DNA from: Endobugula sp965225895
GTDB taxonomy: Bacteria > Pseudomonadota > Gammaproteobacteria > Pseudomonadales > Cellvibrionaceae
Reading direction: 5' to 3'
DNA length: 64,000 nt
Assembly: GCA_965225895.1 (NCBI GenBank)
Contig: CBDDBR010000011.1
Coordinates: forward strand, 62,001 to 126,000
Shown here piece after piece: positions 17,842 through 25,110 of this stretch. Position numbers and translations under genes: made by a program. The notes beneath the pieces are model-generated. The model did no database searches, was not told where the DNA came from, and saw only the letters and a list, made by a program, of their open reading frames with translations. Position 1 is the first letter of the stretch, and the number at the start of each line of letters is the position of its first letter.

Positions 17842-19173
17842 ATGACTAAGAATTATTTAGCAGAATATGATGCAGCTGCGGATGCAGATAAATACCCTTT
17901 AGTGCAACAATGGATGAAAAAAGAGCCACTGCCTTTTTTTAAACAGTTGCGCGAAGAGCGTCCCGTATTAGTTACACCAGAGTGTACATTGTTAGCGTTG
18001 TTTACCGATATTCGTGACGCACTACAAATGCCAACCATTTTTACGGTGGATTTATATAAACCTAAAATGGGTGTGACCGATACGGATGAAGGTTACTTAA
18101 TGGCACATGATGATGATGCGTTACATTATCGTGAAAAATCGATTATGCAGGGCATGTTAAATCGTGATGATATTCCTCGTGTGCGTCAAAATATTCAAGA
18201 CTCGGCGAAAAAAATCCTCCGTGATGCGAACGGTAATATTGAAATTGTGAATAATTATTGTCGCATGGTGCCAGCATTAATGGTGCAGGATTATTTTGGT
18301 TTAGATGGTATTGATCCTAAAAAATTGCTGAAATGGTCTTTTTGGAATCAATACAATACCTTTCATAATCAACCTTTTGATTTAAACTCAAAAGAAAAGT
18401 ACGACCATATTATTGAAGAGCACGGTAAGTGTTCAGTTGAATTAGTAGAGTACATTACTATTCTTATGGTGCGTAAAATCTTAACGGTGAAAATCAAAGA
18501 TCGCATTTTTGGTACAGGTTTAAAAGTGCTAAATATTCTGCGAGCTATTGCAAAGAAAGATCCCATTGTTCTTAAAGATGATATTGTTAAGCGTATGCTG
18601 CGCACAAGCTTTGCTGAACAAGTGGACTTTCCGTTAACTCGTATTGGTACTAATGCTGGCGGTTTATTAATTGGTGCGGTTGAAACTACCTCGCAAGCAG
18701 TGGCGCAAGTCATACAGTTTTTTATCGATCAGCCAGATTTATTGGCAAAAGCGAAAGCGGCATCGGCAAAAGCAGACACTGCTGAGATTGATGGAATGGT
18801 GTGGGAAGCGTTACGTTTTGTGCCAATTAGTCCGTATATGTTTCGTCAAGTATCGGAAGATTATACAATCGCAAAAGGTACAGATAGAGAAACAACAATT
18901 CCTAAGGGCACCAATGTATTAACACTCACGCAGTCAGCAATGTTTGATACTTATGCTTACGACAACCCTGATGAATATAATAGTGATCGTAACTGGTACC
19001 ATAATTTTAATTATGGTTTTGCATCACACGATTGCTTAGGTAAGTATGTAGGCATGGCAATGATTCCAGAAATGGTAAGGCAAGTGATGTTATTAGATGA
19101 TGTGCAAGCGGCATCACCAATGGATTATAAAGACGGGCCTTTTCCTGAAGCTTATGATTTAGTATGGAAATAA
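17842..19173 (+). CDS. Cytochrome P450
   Basis: 443 residues, soluble (no membrane helix). The I-helix oxygen-activation motif is GAVETT near residue 278. The K-helix ExxR is WEALRF near 323. The cysteine loop is FASHDCLG with the haem ligand Cys398, and Tyr replaces the usual Phe at the head of the loop. I chose the ATG at 17842 because GGGGTAGGGA lies just before it; a longer frame from 17809 overlaps the upstream gene. No ferredoxin or reductase gene is near. The partner could be a housekeeping ferredoxin, or the P450 may work as a peroxygenase with the neighbouring peroxidase-like cytochrome (inference). Substrate unknown. Confidence 0.88.
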   Translation: MTKNYLAEYDAAADADKYPLVQQWMKKEPLPFFKQLREERPVLVTPECTLLALFTDIRDALQMPTIFTVDLYKPKMGVTDTDEGYLMAHDDDALHYREKSIMQGMLNRDDIPRVRQNIQDSAKKILRDANGNIEIVNNYCRMVPALMVQDYFGLDGIDPKKLLKWSFWNQYNTFHNQPFDLNSKEKYDHIIEEHGKCSVELVEYITILMVRKILTVKIKDRIFGTGLKVLNILRAIAKKDPIVLKDDIVKRMLRTSFAEQVDFPLTRIGTNAGGLLIGAVETTSQAVAQVIQFFIDQPDLLAKAKAASAKADTAEIDGMVWEALRFVPISPYMFRQVSEDYTIAKGTDRETTIPKGTNVLTLTQSAMFDTYAYDNPDEYNSDRNWYHNFNYGFASHDCLGKYVGMAMIPEMVRQVMLLDDVQAASPMDYKDGPFPEAYDLVWK

Positions 19174-19225
19174 CGTAGCCAGTTATTTGTTTGATACGCG
19201 AGCGCGTGATTAACATTTATGGATT

Positions 19226-19259
19226 AAAGCCCTGCTAATCATATTAGCAGGGCTTTTTT
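19226..19259 (+). terminator. Terminator after the P450 gene
   Basis: The 14-bp perfect stem AAAGCCCTGCTAAT/ATTAGCAGGGCTTT is followed by TTT. It is the strongest hairpin in this stretch. Confidence 0.9.
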
Positions 19260-19344
19260 ATATGTAAAAATTATTTATAGTGTGTTCATAAATAAGATAT
19301 ACATATAGAGTTTTTTAAGAACGTTTAAACGTCTTATGTATGAC

Positions 19345-19551
19345 TTAAATAGCCGTTACTTTGTTGGCGCAAGGGCCTTTTTGGCCTTGGCCAACTTCAA
19401 ATTCTACCGCTTGGCCGTCATTCAATGTTGCGTATCCACCACCTGCTTGAATTTCTGAATGATGAACAAATAAATCTTTTCCGCCATCTTCAGGTGTAAT
19501 AAAACCAAAACCTTTGTCGGCATTAAACCATTTAACTGTACCTTTACTCAT
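19345..19551 (-). CDS. Cold-shock domain protein (CspA family)
   Basis: 68 residues, one cold-shock domain. It is a small single-stranded nucleic-acid binder acting as an RNA chaperone. RNP1 is KGFGFIT (residues 13-19) and RNP2 DLFVHHSEI (about 27-35). The N-terminus MSKGTVKWFNADKG is typical. A long leader lies upstream, with a TATAAT at 19586-19591 (minus strand) and a GAAGTGC/GCACTTC hairpin at 19622-19638, consistent with the structured 5' leaders of csp mRNAs. Which CspA paralogue it is cannot be told. Confidence 0.95.
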   Translation of the reverse strand: MSKGTVKWFNADKGFGFITPEDGGKDLFVHHSEIQAGGGYATLNDGQAVEFEVGQGQKGPCANKVTAI

Positions 19552-19691
19552 TGTATTTACTCATGATTGTGGGTGAGAGAAATAAATTATAGGCGAGCTC
19601 ACCGACTCGAATATAACATGCGAAGTGCATAGCACTTCTGTTTTCATTGTACGGCAAGTGTGAGTATAAATGTCGAGTAATGTGTTTAATG

Positions 19692-20504
19692 CTAAAACTC
19701 GTGTTCTTTTGTAGGAAATGTCCCGTTTTTTACGTGCTGGCCAAATGCATTGATGGCTTCTGCAATAGAGCTTGCGTCCGTTAAAAAATTCTTTGAGAAT
19801 TTAGGGGGCACTTCTGTTAACCCGATTAAATCATTAACAACAAGTACTTGTGCATCGGTATCTTTGCCTGCGCCAATACCGATGGTTGACATTGAAACAG
19901 CTTGTGTAATGGCTGCGCCTAATGCTGAAGGTACGCATTCGAGAACGATTAAATCAGCACCTGCTTGATCGAGTGCTTTAGCATCTTGAAGGATTGTATT
20001 GGCTTGTTCATCACTGCGGCCTTGTACTCTAAAGCCCCCAAATTTATTGACAGACTGGGGTGTTAAGCCTAAGTGTGCGCAAACAGGAATTCCTCTTTCG
20101 CTGAGCATTTTAACGGTGTCTACTAACCATGCGCCGCCTTCAAGCTTCACCATGTGGGCGCCCGCCTGCATAAGGTGTGTGGCATTTTCCATGGTTTGAA
20201 TGGGATCAGCGTAAGACATAAACGGCATGTCAGCGATAAGCAAAGATTTTTGATTACCGCGAGCGACCGCTTCGGTGTGGTAAATCATATGTTCCATCGT
20301 AACGGGTAGCGTACTGTTATGCCCCTGGATGGTCATTCCTAGGCTATCACCAATGAGTACTGTTTCAATGCCTTGTTGTTCGGCGATACTCGCCATTTGA
20401 GCATCGTAAAGAGAAACACAAGCAAATCGTTGCTGGTCTTGCTTTAACTGTTTAAGGGTGTGAACGGTGACGGCTTTTTGTAATATATTCGTATTGTAAG
20501 ACAT
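19692..20504 (-). CDS. panB: 3-methyl-2-oxobutanoate hydroxymethyltransferase
   Basis: 270 residues. First committed step of pantothenate synthesis: it adds a hydroxymethyl group from methylene-tetrahydrofolate to ketoisovalerate in the cytosol. The metal/substrate segments GDSLGMTIQGHNSTLPVT near residue 48, MVKLEGG near 118, and CAHLGLTPQSVN near 141 are present. The next gene upstream is the deoxynucleoside kinase, 17 bases away, then folK and pcnB. panC, the usual panB partner, is not in this cluster. Confidence 0.96.
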   Translation of the reverse strand: MSYNTNILQKAVTVHTLKQLKQDQQRFACVSLYDAQMASIAEQQGIETVLIGDSLGMTIQGHNSTLPVTMEHMIYHTEAVARGNQKSLLIADMPFMSYADPIQTMENATHLMQAGAHMVKLEGGAWLVDTVKMLSERGIPVCAHLGLTPQSVNKFGGFRVQGRSDEQANTILQDAKALDQAGADLIVLECVPSALGAAITQAVSMSTIGIGAGKDTDAQVLVVNDLIGLTEVPPKFSKNFLTDASSIAEAINAFGQHVKNGTFPTKEHEF

Positions 20505-20521
20505 GTGTATTCTCGTCTTTA

Positions 20522-21196
20522 TTAAAGCAATGTAGAGGTAGGGTTGAAATAGTGCCTACCTTGCTTAATGGTCAGTATGTATTCGACAAGCTTTTTATAG
20601 CTATCATCGTTGTTTACCCAGTCAATTTCATTAGCATTAATGATCAGTAAGGGTGACTGGTCATAGTAATGAAAAAAGCGTGTATATGCTTCATTGAGTG
20701 TGTCTAAATAGCCTGTGTCAATCGATTGCTCGGCTTGAATGCCGCGTGAGCGTACGCGCTGTAATAGTGTAGTTGTCGGCGCTTGTAGGTAAATCACTAA
20801 ATCAGGCTTGGGGGATTCAATAGTGAGTTGGTTATACACTTGTTGGTAAATTGCTAACTCATCTTTATCGAGTGTGACTTCGGCAAATAAAGGGTCTTTA
20901 TCAATTAAAAAATCAGCAACACGTACAGGTTGAAAAATATCCGCTTGTTTTAATTCTTGCAGTTGTTGTGCGCGTTGAAAAAGAAAGAATAATTGAGTTG
21001 GTAATGCGTTGCTAACACGGTCTTGATAAAAACGATCTAAAAAAGGGTTTTCTTCTGCTTTTTCTAAGAGAGTATCGTAGTTGAATGTTTGTGCTAGGCG
21101 TTTTGTGAGAGTGGTTTTGCCCGCGCCAATAGCACCTTCTACAGCAATAAATTGAGGTAGGTTGGCTCGATCAGTGATGTGGGTAAAGTCATTCAC
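20522..21196 (-). CDS. Deoxynucleoside kinase (dNK family)
   Basis: 224 residues. The P-loop is GAIGAGKTT (residues 21-29). A DRFYQDR segment near 50 and a later LQRVRSRGI arginine-rich LID-like motif are typical of deoxyadenosine/deoxyguanosine kinases. The role would be salvage phosphorylation of deoxynucleosides. It sits 14 bases after folK and 17 before panB, so it is part of the pcnB-folK-dNK-panB operon. Substrate specificity cannot be read from sequence. Confidence 0.85.
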   Translation of the reverse strand: MNDFTHITDRANLPQFIAVEGAIGAGKTTLTKRLAQTFNYDTLLEKAEENPFLDRFYQDRVSNALPTQLFFLFQRAQQLQELKQADIFQPVRVADFLIDKDPLFAEVTLDKDELAIYQQVYNQLTIESPKPDLVIYLQAPTTTLLQRVRSRGIQAEQSIDTGYLDTLNEAYTRFFHYYDQSPLLIINANEIDWVNNDDSYKKLVEYILTIKQGRHYFNPTSTLL

Positions 21197-21210
21197 AATG
21201 TTTATCTTCG

Positions 21211-21702
21211 CTATGATTGAGTGGTACGTTGTATACCCGACATAGAGGTGCTTTCTATGAGTGTGCTAACTGCTTGACCATCGGGCAGAATCAGTGATGG
21301 CGCCACATCATACAACGGGTAGAGTACAAAGTTTCTCTTTGTCATTTCGGGGTGAGGAATATGTAACTCCTCTGTTTCTATGCATACATTGTCATACAGT
21401 AACAGATCTAAGTCGAGTGTGCGTGCACCCCAGCGGATGTCACGCTGTCGACCATGGGCGTTTTCAATACCTTGTAGCTCATGCAATAGCGCTAACGGCG
21501 ACAATTGCGTTTCTAGCGCGGCTACTGCATTAATATAATCGGGTTGTTCGCCAGGCCCAATGGCTTTGCTGCTATACCAGTGTGAGCACTGTAGATACTG
21601 GCTTTGTGGCAATGCCTGTAAAGCCGTTAATGCGTTGTTAATTTGTGCTTGAGGGCTCTCTAAATTACTACCTAAGCCAATATATACTGTGTGGTAGCTC
21701 AA
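21211..21702 (-). CDS. folK: 6-hydroxymethyl-dihydropterin pyrophosphokinase
   Basis: 163 residues. It transfers pyrophosphate from ATP to the pterin, making the substrate of FolP (encoded at 469-1314). The signature RWGARTLDLDLLLYD is near residue 90, with the N-terminal YIGLGSNL. The start codon is TTG (21700-21702), which overlaps the pcnB stop codon (TTGA); an AAGAAGAAAG stretch supplies the ribosome site. Translation is therefore probably coupled to pcnB. Confidence 0.95.
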   Translation of the reverse strand: MSYHTVYIGLGSNLESPQAQINNALTALQALPQSQYLQCSHWYSSKAIGPGEQPDYINAVAALETQLSPLALLHELQGIENAHGRQRDIRWGARTLDLDLLLYDNVCIETEELHIPHPEMTKRNFVLYPLYDVAPSLILPDGQAVSTLIESTSMSGIQRTTQS

Positions 21703-22973
21703 GATGACTTTCTTCTTTGTTTGTTATTGTGCGGGGCAGGCAGTGCGCTCACCATGGCATCTTGTTGTTCTGGCGGGGCATCTTGATAGCGTGTCCACCA
21801 ATTACCAAGACCGTTGAGCTGTTCTCCTGCCGTTTCACGCATGAGTAAAAAATCATATCCCGCACGAAATTTTTCATGGCTGAGTGTTTTGTTTGCGCGT
21901 TTTCCATGGCGTAATGCTAAACGCCATTGTAGCTCCCATATTTGTCGCATGGGAATGGAGAATCGTTTAGGAATAGCAACAATAGCGAGTTGTTGTCCAA
22001 TCACTGCATCGGCAGCTTGATGAATAGCAGGGATGATAGGTACGCTATTCTCAACGAGTTTATGCTGTTCATAAATGAATGCAGGCCAAAGTAGGGCGCC
22101 ATAGATAAAGGCGGGTGTGACGCGCTTTCCGTTGCGAATACGTTTATCTGTGTTGAGCATAACGGCGCTAATCAGGGCGTCAAAGTGAGGGCTTTTCTCA
22201 ATGACCGCCATAGTGCCAGGGAATAAGGCATCAAGTAATTGGTAATCTCTTAATAGCGAGTATGTGGCAACAGCCGAGCCGTTGAGAAACAGTTTAAGTA
22301 TTTCATCAAATAATCGTGCAGGCGGTACGTGGTGCAATAAATTAACGTTATCGCGAATGGGGGCGGCCGTATGCTCTTCTATTGTAAAGCCTAATTTTGC
22401 TGCAAAGCGAATAGCGCGTAATAAGCGTACTGGGTCTTCTTTGTAGCGTGTGAGCGGGTCGCCAATCATGCGCAGCTGGCGTGATTGTATATCGTCTATA
22501 CCGCATACGTAGTCATATATAGAGTCGTTATCGGGTGAGTAATATAAGGCGTTAACCGTAAAGTCACGACGTAATGCATCGCTGCGCATATCGCCATAAA
22601 CATTATCTCTTATTAACTGCCCTGTTGTTGATTCTACTTGCTGCTCTGAATTGTCAGCCTGCCCGCGAAAGGTGGTGACTTCGATAGTCTCGCGTCCAAA
22701 GTTGACATGTACAATACGAAATCGTCGGCCAATAATGCGGGAGTTGCGAAATACTTTGCGTACTTGCTCGGGGGTGGCGTCGGTAGAAATATCAAAATCT
22801 TTTGGGTGACAGTCAAGTAAGCCATCTCGAATGCTGCCACCGACTAGGTAGCTCTGAAAACCTGCACGATTGAGACCTTCGATAACCTTTATAGCATTAT
22901 GACTAATATCATGGCGAGAAAAGGTATGTTTGTTGCGAGGGATGATCTGAAGCTTTCCAGCTTTTTTAGCCAT
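21699..22973 (-). CDS. pcnB: Poly(A) polymerase I
   Basis: 424 residues from the chosen ATG at 22973. It adds 3' poly(A) tails that target RNAs for decay. The nucleotidyltransferase head shows YLVGGSIRDGLLDCHPKDFDISTDA, and the RNA-binding RRDFTVNALYY and GDPLTRYKEDPVRLLRAIRFAAKLGF motifs follow; a basic tail ends in NNKQRRKSS. A longer frame from 23060 adds 29 residues that do not look like the family, and a -10-like TAGAAT at 23041-23046 would lie inside it, so I prefer 22973. It follows the predicted small RNA gene, the same order as cbrB-crcZ-pcnB in Pseudomonas. Confidence 0.93.
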   Translation of the reverse strand: MAKKAGKLQIIPRNKHTFSRHDISHNAIKVIEGLNRAGFQSYLVGGSIRDGLLDCHPKDFDISTDATPEQVRKVFRNSRIIGRRFRIVHVNFGRETIEVTTFRGQADNSEQQVESTTGQLIRDNVYGDMRSDALRRDFTVNALYYSPDNDSIYDYVCGIDDIQSRQLRMIGDPLTRYKEDPVRLLRAIRFAAKLGFTIEEHTAAPIRDNVNLLHHVPPARLFDEILKLFLNGSAVATYSLLRDYQLLDALFPGTMAVIEKSPHFDALISAVMLNTDKRIRNGKRVTPAFIYGALLWPAFIYEQHKLVENSVPIIPAIHQAADAVIGQQLAIVAIPKRFSIPMRQIWELQWRLALRHGKRANKTLSHEKFRAGYDFLLMRETAGEQLNGLGNWWTRYQDAPPEQQDAMVSALPAPHNNKQRRKSS

Positions 22974-23040
22974 AGATAGCGCTCTTAACCTAGTCAAATA
23001 GTGATAGAGATGCAGAGTGTACTGCGTTAATAAGGGGCGA

Positions 23041-23046
23041 ATTCTA
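23041..23046 (-). promoter_or_regulatory. Candidate extended -10 box for pcnB
   Basis: TAGAAT preceded by TGG on the minus strand and followed by a CG-rich discriminator, about 70 bases before the pcnB ATG. No convincing -35 is present. Confidence 0.35.
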
Positions 23047-23108
23047 CCATGAGAATACAAATATTAAGGGATTATTTTGATGTGCAAAAAATATTGAATC
23101 TGCACATA

Positions 23109-23142
23109 GCAAAACGGCAGACCCCCTAGAAGGTCTGCCGTT
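23109..23142 (-). terminator. Terminator of the predicted small RNA
   Basis: The 11-bp perfect stem AACGGCAGACC/GGTCTGCCGTT has an 8-nt loop and is followed on the minus strand by TTTTGC when read through the stem end. The U-run is short, but the stem is strong. Confidence 0.7.
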
Positions 23143-23305
23143 CGTAACTAATTGGTTACTAGTCAATTATTCTTATTATCAGGCTTCCATGCTGAGAGCT
23201 ATATAGCTCTTCCCATTTTGGTCAATGTAAAACGCTTTTATTGTTATTATTTATTGTTGTTATTGTTATAGCTTTTTTTATTATTTTTTATTGTTGTTAT
23301 TATAC
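23109..23305 (-). ncRNA. CrcZ-like Hfq/Crc-titrating small RNA (predicted)
   Basis: The predicted ~197-nt transcript starts 12 bases after a sigma-54 promoter and ends in a terminator hairpin. Its 5' third consists of two A-rich tracts (23303-23273 and 23267-23236, minus strand) made of repeated AAYAAYAA units, for example AATAACAACAATAA; a third short tract is at 23179-23165. A 16-nt palindrome AGAGCTATATAGCTCT (23195-23210) and a GTAAC/GTTAC hairpin follow. The position between cbrB and pcnB is exactly that of crcZ in Pseudomonas, whose RNA sequesters Hfq/Crc through A-rich motifs (established there). No ORF of note lies in the 570-bp gap. The boundaries are predictions. Confidence 0.72.
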
Positions 23306-23315
23306 TTATACATAT

Positions 23316-23332
23316 AGCACTTGCTGTGCCAA
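23316..23332 (-). promoter_or_regulatory. Sigma-54 (-24/-12) promoter of the small RNA
   Basis: The minus strand reads TTGGCACAGCAAGTGCT. It has the invariant GG (-25/-24) and GC (-13/-12) at the required 10-bp spacing and agrees with the consensus YTGGCACGRNNNTTGCW at all but two defined positions. The expected start is near 23305. Confidence 0.8.
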
Positions 23333-23405
23333 CTATAAAAAACTCTTATTTTTCAGTGCCTTGTCGTTTTTAACGATATTTTATTAGAAAAAATTCTAAA
23401 CAGTC

Positions 23406-23612
23406 TGTTACCTTTTTTCTCGAATTTCGTGTCGTTTGGTAACACTTTTATGTGGGTAACACTTTTTGTTGTTTGTATATGATTTGTGGGGGGTGAGGTA
23501 ACACATGCACTGCTAGAGTATAGGTGGGTGTGGTGTATAGATATTTGTAAGTAATGGGTAGCGTGCGGATGTGTATAAAGGAGAATCTTGCTTGGTAAGG
23601 TTCTTGTGTTAC
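23406..23612. promoter_or_regulatory. Cluster of five GTAACA/TGTTAC boxes (candidate CbrB sites)
   Basis: Hexamers are TGTTAC at 23406 and 23607, and GTAACA at 23439, 23456 and 23498; the last three share the octamer GGTAACAC. They lie 74-280 bases upstream of the sigma-54 promoter, where enhancer-binding activators bind. From memory, CbrB of Pseudomonas recognises TGTTAC...GTAACA half-sites. About 0.15 such hexamers would be expected by chance in 300 bp. Confidence 0.65.
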
Positions 23613-23631
23613 TGTGCTTATACTGTCGTGT

Positions 23632-25011
23632 CTATGTTGCTGTTTTTTTGCGAGGAATACCAAATTTTTGTCGGCGTTCCCATAGGCATTTGCGGCTAAC
23701 GCCTAATTTTTTTGCTAACTCGGTTTCATTCATTGTATCTTGGTTTTCGAGTACCACTTGTTGAAAGTAATCCTCTAGCGATAAGTTATGTGTGTTGGCT
23801 GAGTTGGGAGTTGCGTCATCCGTTGCTAGTGCGTGAGATGTTGATGGGGTAGACGCTTCAATATTGAGTAGTGCTGCCTCAATCTCTTCGGCATCTTCGC
23901 AGAGTATAACGGCACGTTGCATCGTGTTTTCAAGCTCACGTACGTTGCCAGGCCAAGAGTGGTTATGTACTAGCTGTTTGGCTTCTGATGATAATGTTAG
24001 GGGCGCTTTGCCATTGCTTTCGCAGTAGCGGGTAATGAGGGAATCCGCTAATAAAATGACATCATCTCCGCGTTCACGCAATGGCGGAACCTGTAGCTTA
24101 ATGACATTCAGTCGAAAGAATAAATCTTCTCGAAATGTGCCATTTTTACAGCATTCTTGTAAATCTCTGTGTGTTGCAGCAATTAGACGAATATTGACCT
24201 TTTGTGTCGTGCTAGAGCCCACAGGTCTGACTTCGCCTTCCTGTAATACACGTAATAATCGGGCTTGTGCTTCGAGGGGGAGTTCACCAATTTCATCTAA
24301 AAATAAGGTGCCATTATCTGCGGATACAATGAGTCCTTCTCTGTGCGTGGCTGCGCCCGTAAATGCGCCTTTTTCATGACCAAATAACTCAGACTCAATG
24401 AGAGTTTCGGGAATGGCGGCACAGTTGATGCAAATAAGTGATTGCTCGGATCTGTTGCTGTCGGTATGCAGTGCGCGGGCAACCAGTTCTTTTCCTGTGC
24501 CCGTTTCGCCATGAATAAGAATGCTGGCGTTTGTTGGTGCCACTTTGGTGATCTGGCTAAATAGTGTTTTCATTACGGGCGATGAGCCTATCATTTGCCC
24601 TTGATTGGTTAGGCTTTTACCTTTTGATTGATCAATACTTAAGTCTTTAGGCTGTTCATCAATAATGCGCTGTACGGTAGTGACCATTTCATCATGGTCA
24701 AAGGGTTTGGCAATGTAGTCTGTTGCCCCCATACGCATGGCATCAACAGCGGAGCGTAAGCTGGCGTAGCTGGTCATGATGAGAACGGGCGTCTTGCTCG
24801 GTGTGGCTAAGGCGAGTGCAATTAGGTCGGTACCTGGTGCACCCGGCAGGCGTAAGTCACTAATAATTAACTGAAAATCGTCGAGATTATACGTTCCTGT
24901 TGCTTCGTCAACAGACTCAGCTTCGCTGACATGATACTCATGACGTTCTAGGAGTTTACGTAGAGACATGCGGATGATGGCTTCATCTTCCACAATCAGT
25001 ATTTTATTCAT
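23632..25011 (-). CDS. cbrB: CbrB sigma-54-dependent response regulator
   Basis: 459 residues. The receiver domain (1-~120) has the phospho-acceptor Asp52 in IISDLRLPG. The AAA+ domain (~140-370) shows Walker A GETGTGKE and the sigma-54 contact loop GAFTGA at residues 215-220. A C-terminal Fis-type helix-turn-helix (~425-455; NETELAKKLGVSRKCLWERRQKFG) binds DNA. It lies 100 bases after the kinase gene cbrA and just before the predicted small RNA. In Pseudomonas, CbrAB controls the C/N balance and drives crcZ transcription; the boxes at 23406-23612 fit that role here. Confidence 0.93.
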   Translation of the reverse strand: MNKILIVEDEAIIRMSLRKLLERHEYHVSEAESVDEATGTYNLDDFQLIISDLRLPGAPGTDLIALALATPSKTPVLIMTSYASLRSAVDAMRMGATDYIAKPFDHDEMVTTVQRIIDEQPKDLSIDQSKGKSLTNQGQMIGSSPVMKTLFSQITKVAPTNASILIHGETGTGKELVARALHTDSNRSEQSLICINCAAIPETLIESELFGHEKGAFTGAATHREGLIVSADNGTLFLDEIGELPLEAQARLLRVLQEGEVRPVGSSTTQKVNIRLIAATHRDLQECCKNGTFREDLFFRLNVIKLQVPPLRERGDDVILLADSLITRYCESNGKAPLTLSSEAKQLVHNHSWPGNVRELENTMQRAVILCEDAEEIEAALLNIEASTPSTSHALATDDATPNSANTHNLSLEDYFQQVVLENQDTMNETELAKKLGVSRKCLWERRQKFGIPRKKTAT

Positions 25012-25110
25012 AGTGAGTCAGTAAGGAAATTATTAACAAATATCTATCCAGCTAGTGTGCAATGTCTTTCCTGTAGTTTCAAGAGCTAAATGATTCAATC
25101 AGAAAATAGC

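Noticed and set aside
19316..19334. Palindrome AAGA-ACGTTTAAACGT-TCTT near the cold-shock gene
   Set aside because: As a terminator it lacks a U-run in the direction of the cold-shock gene; without other support it is not listed.
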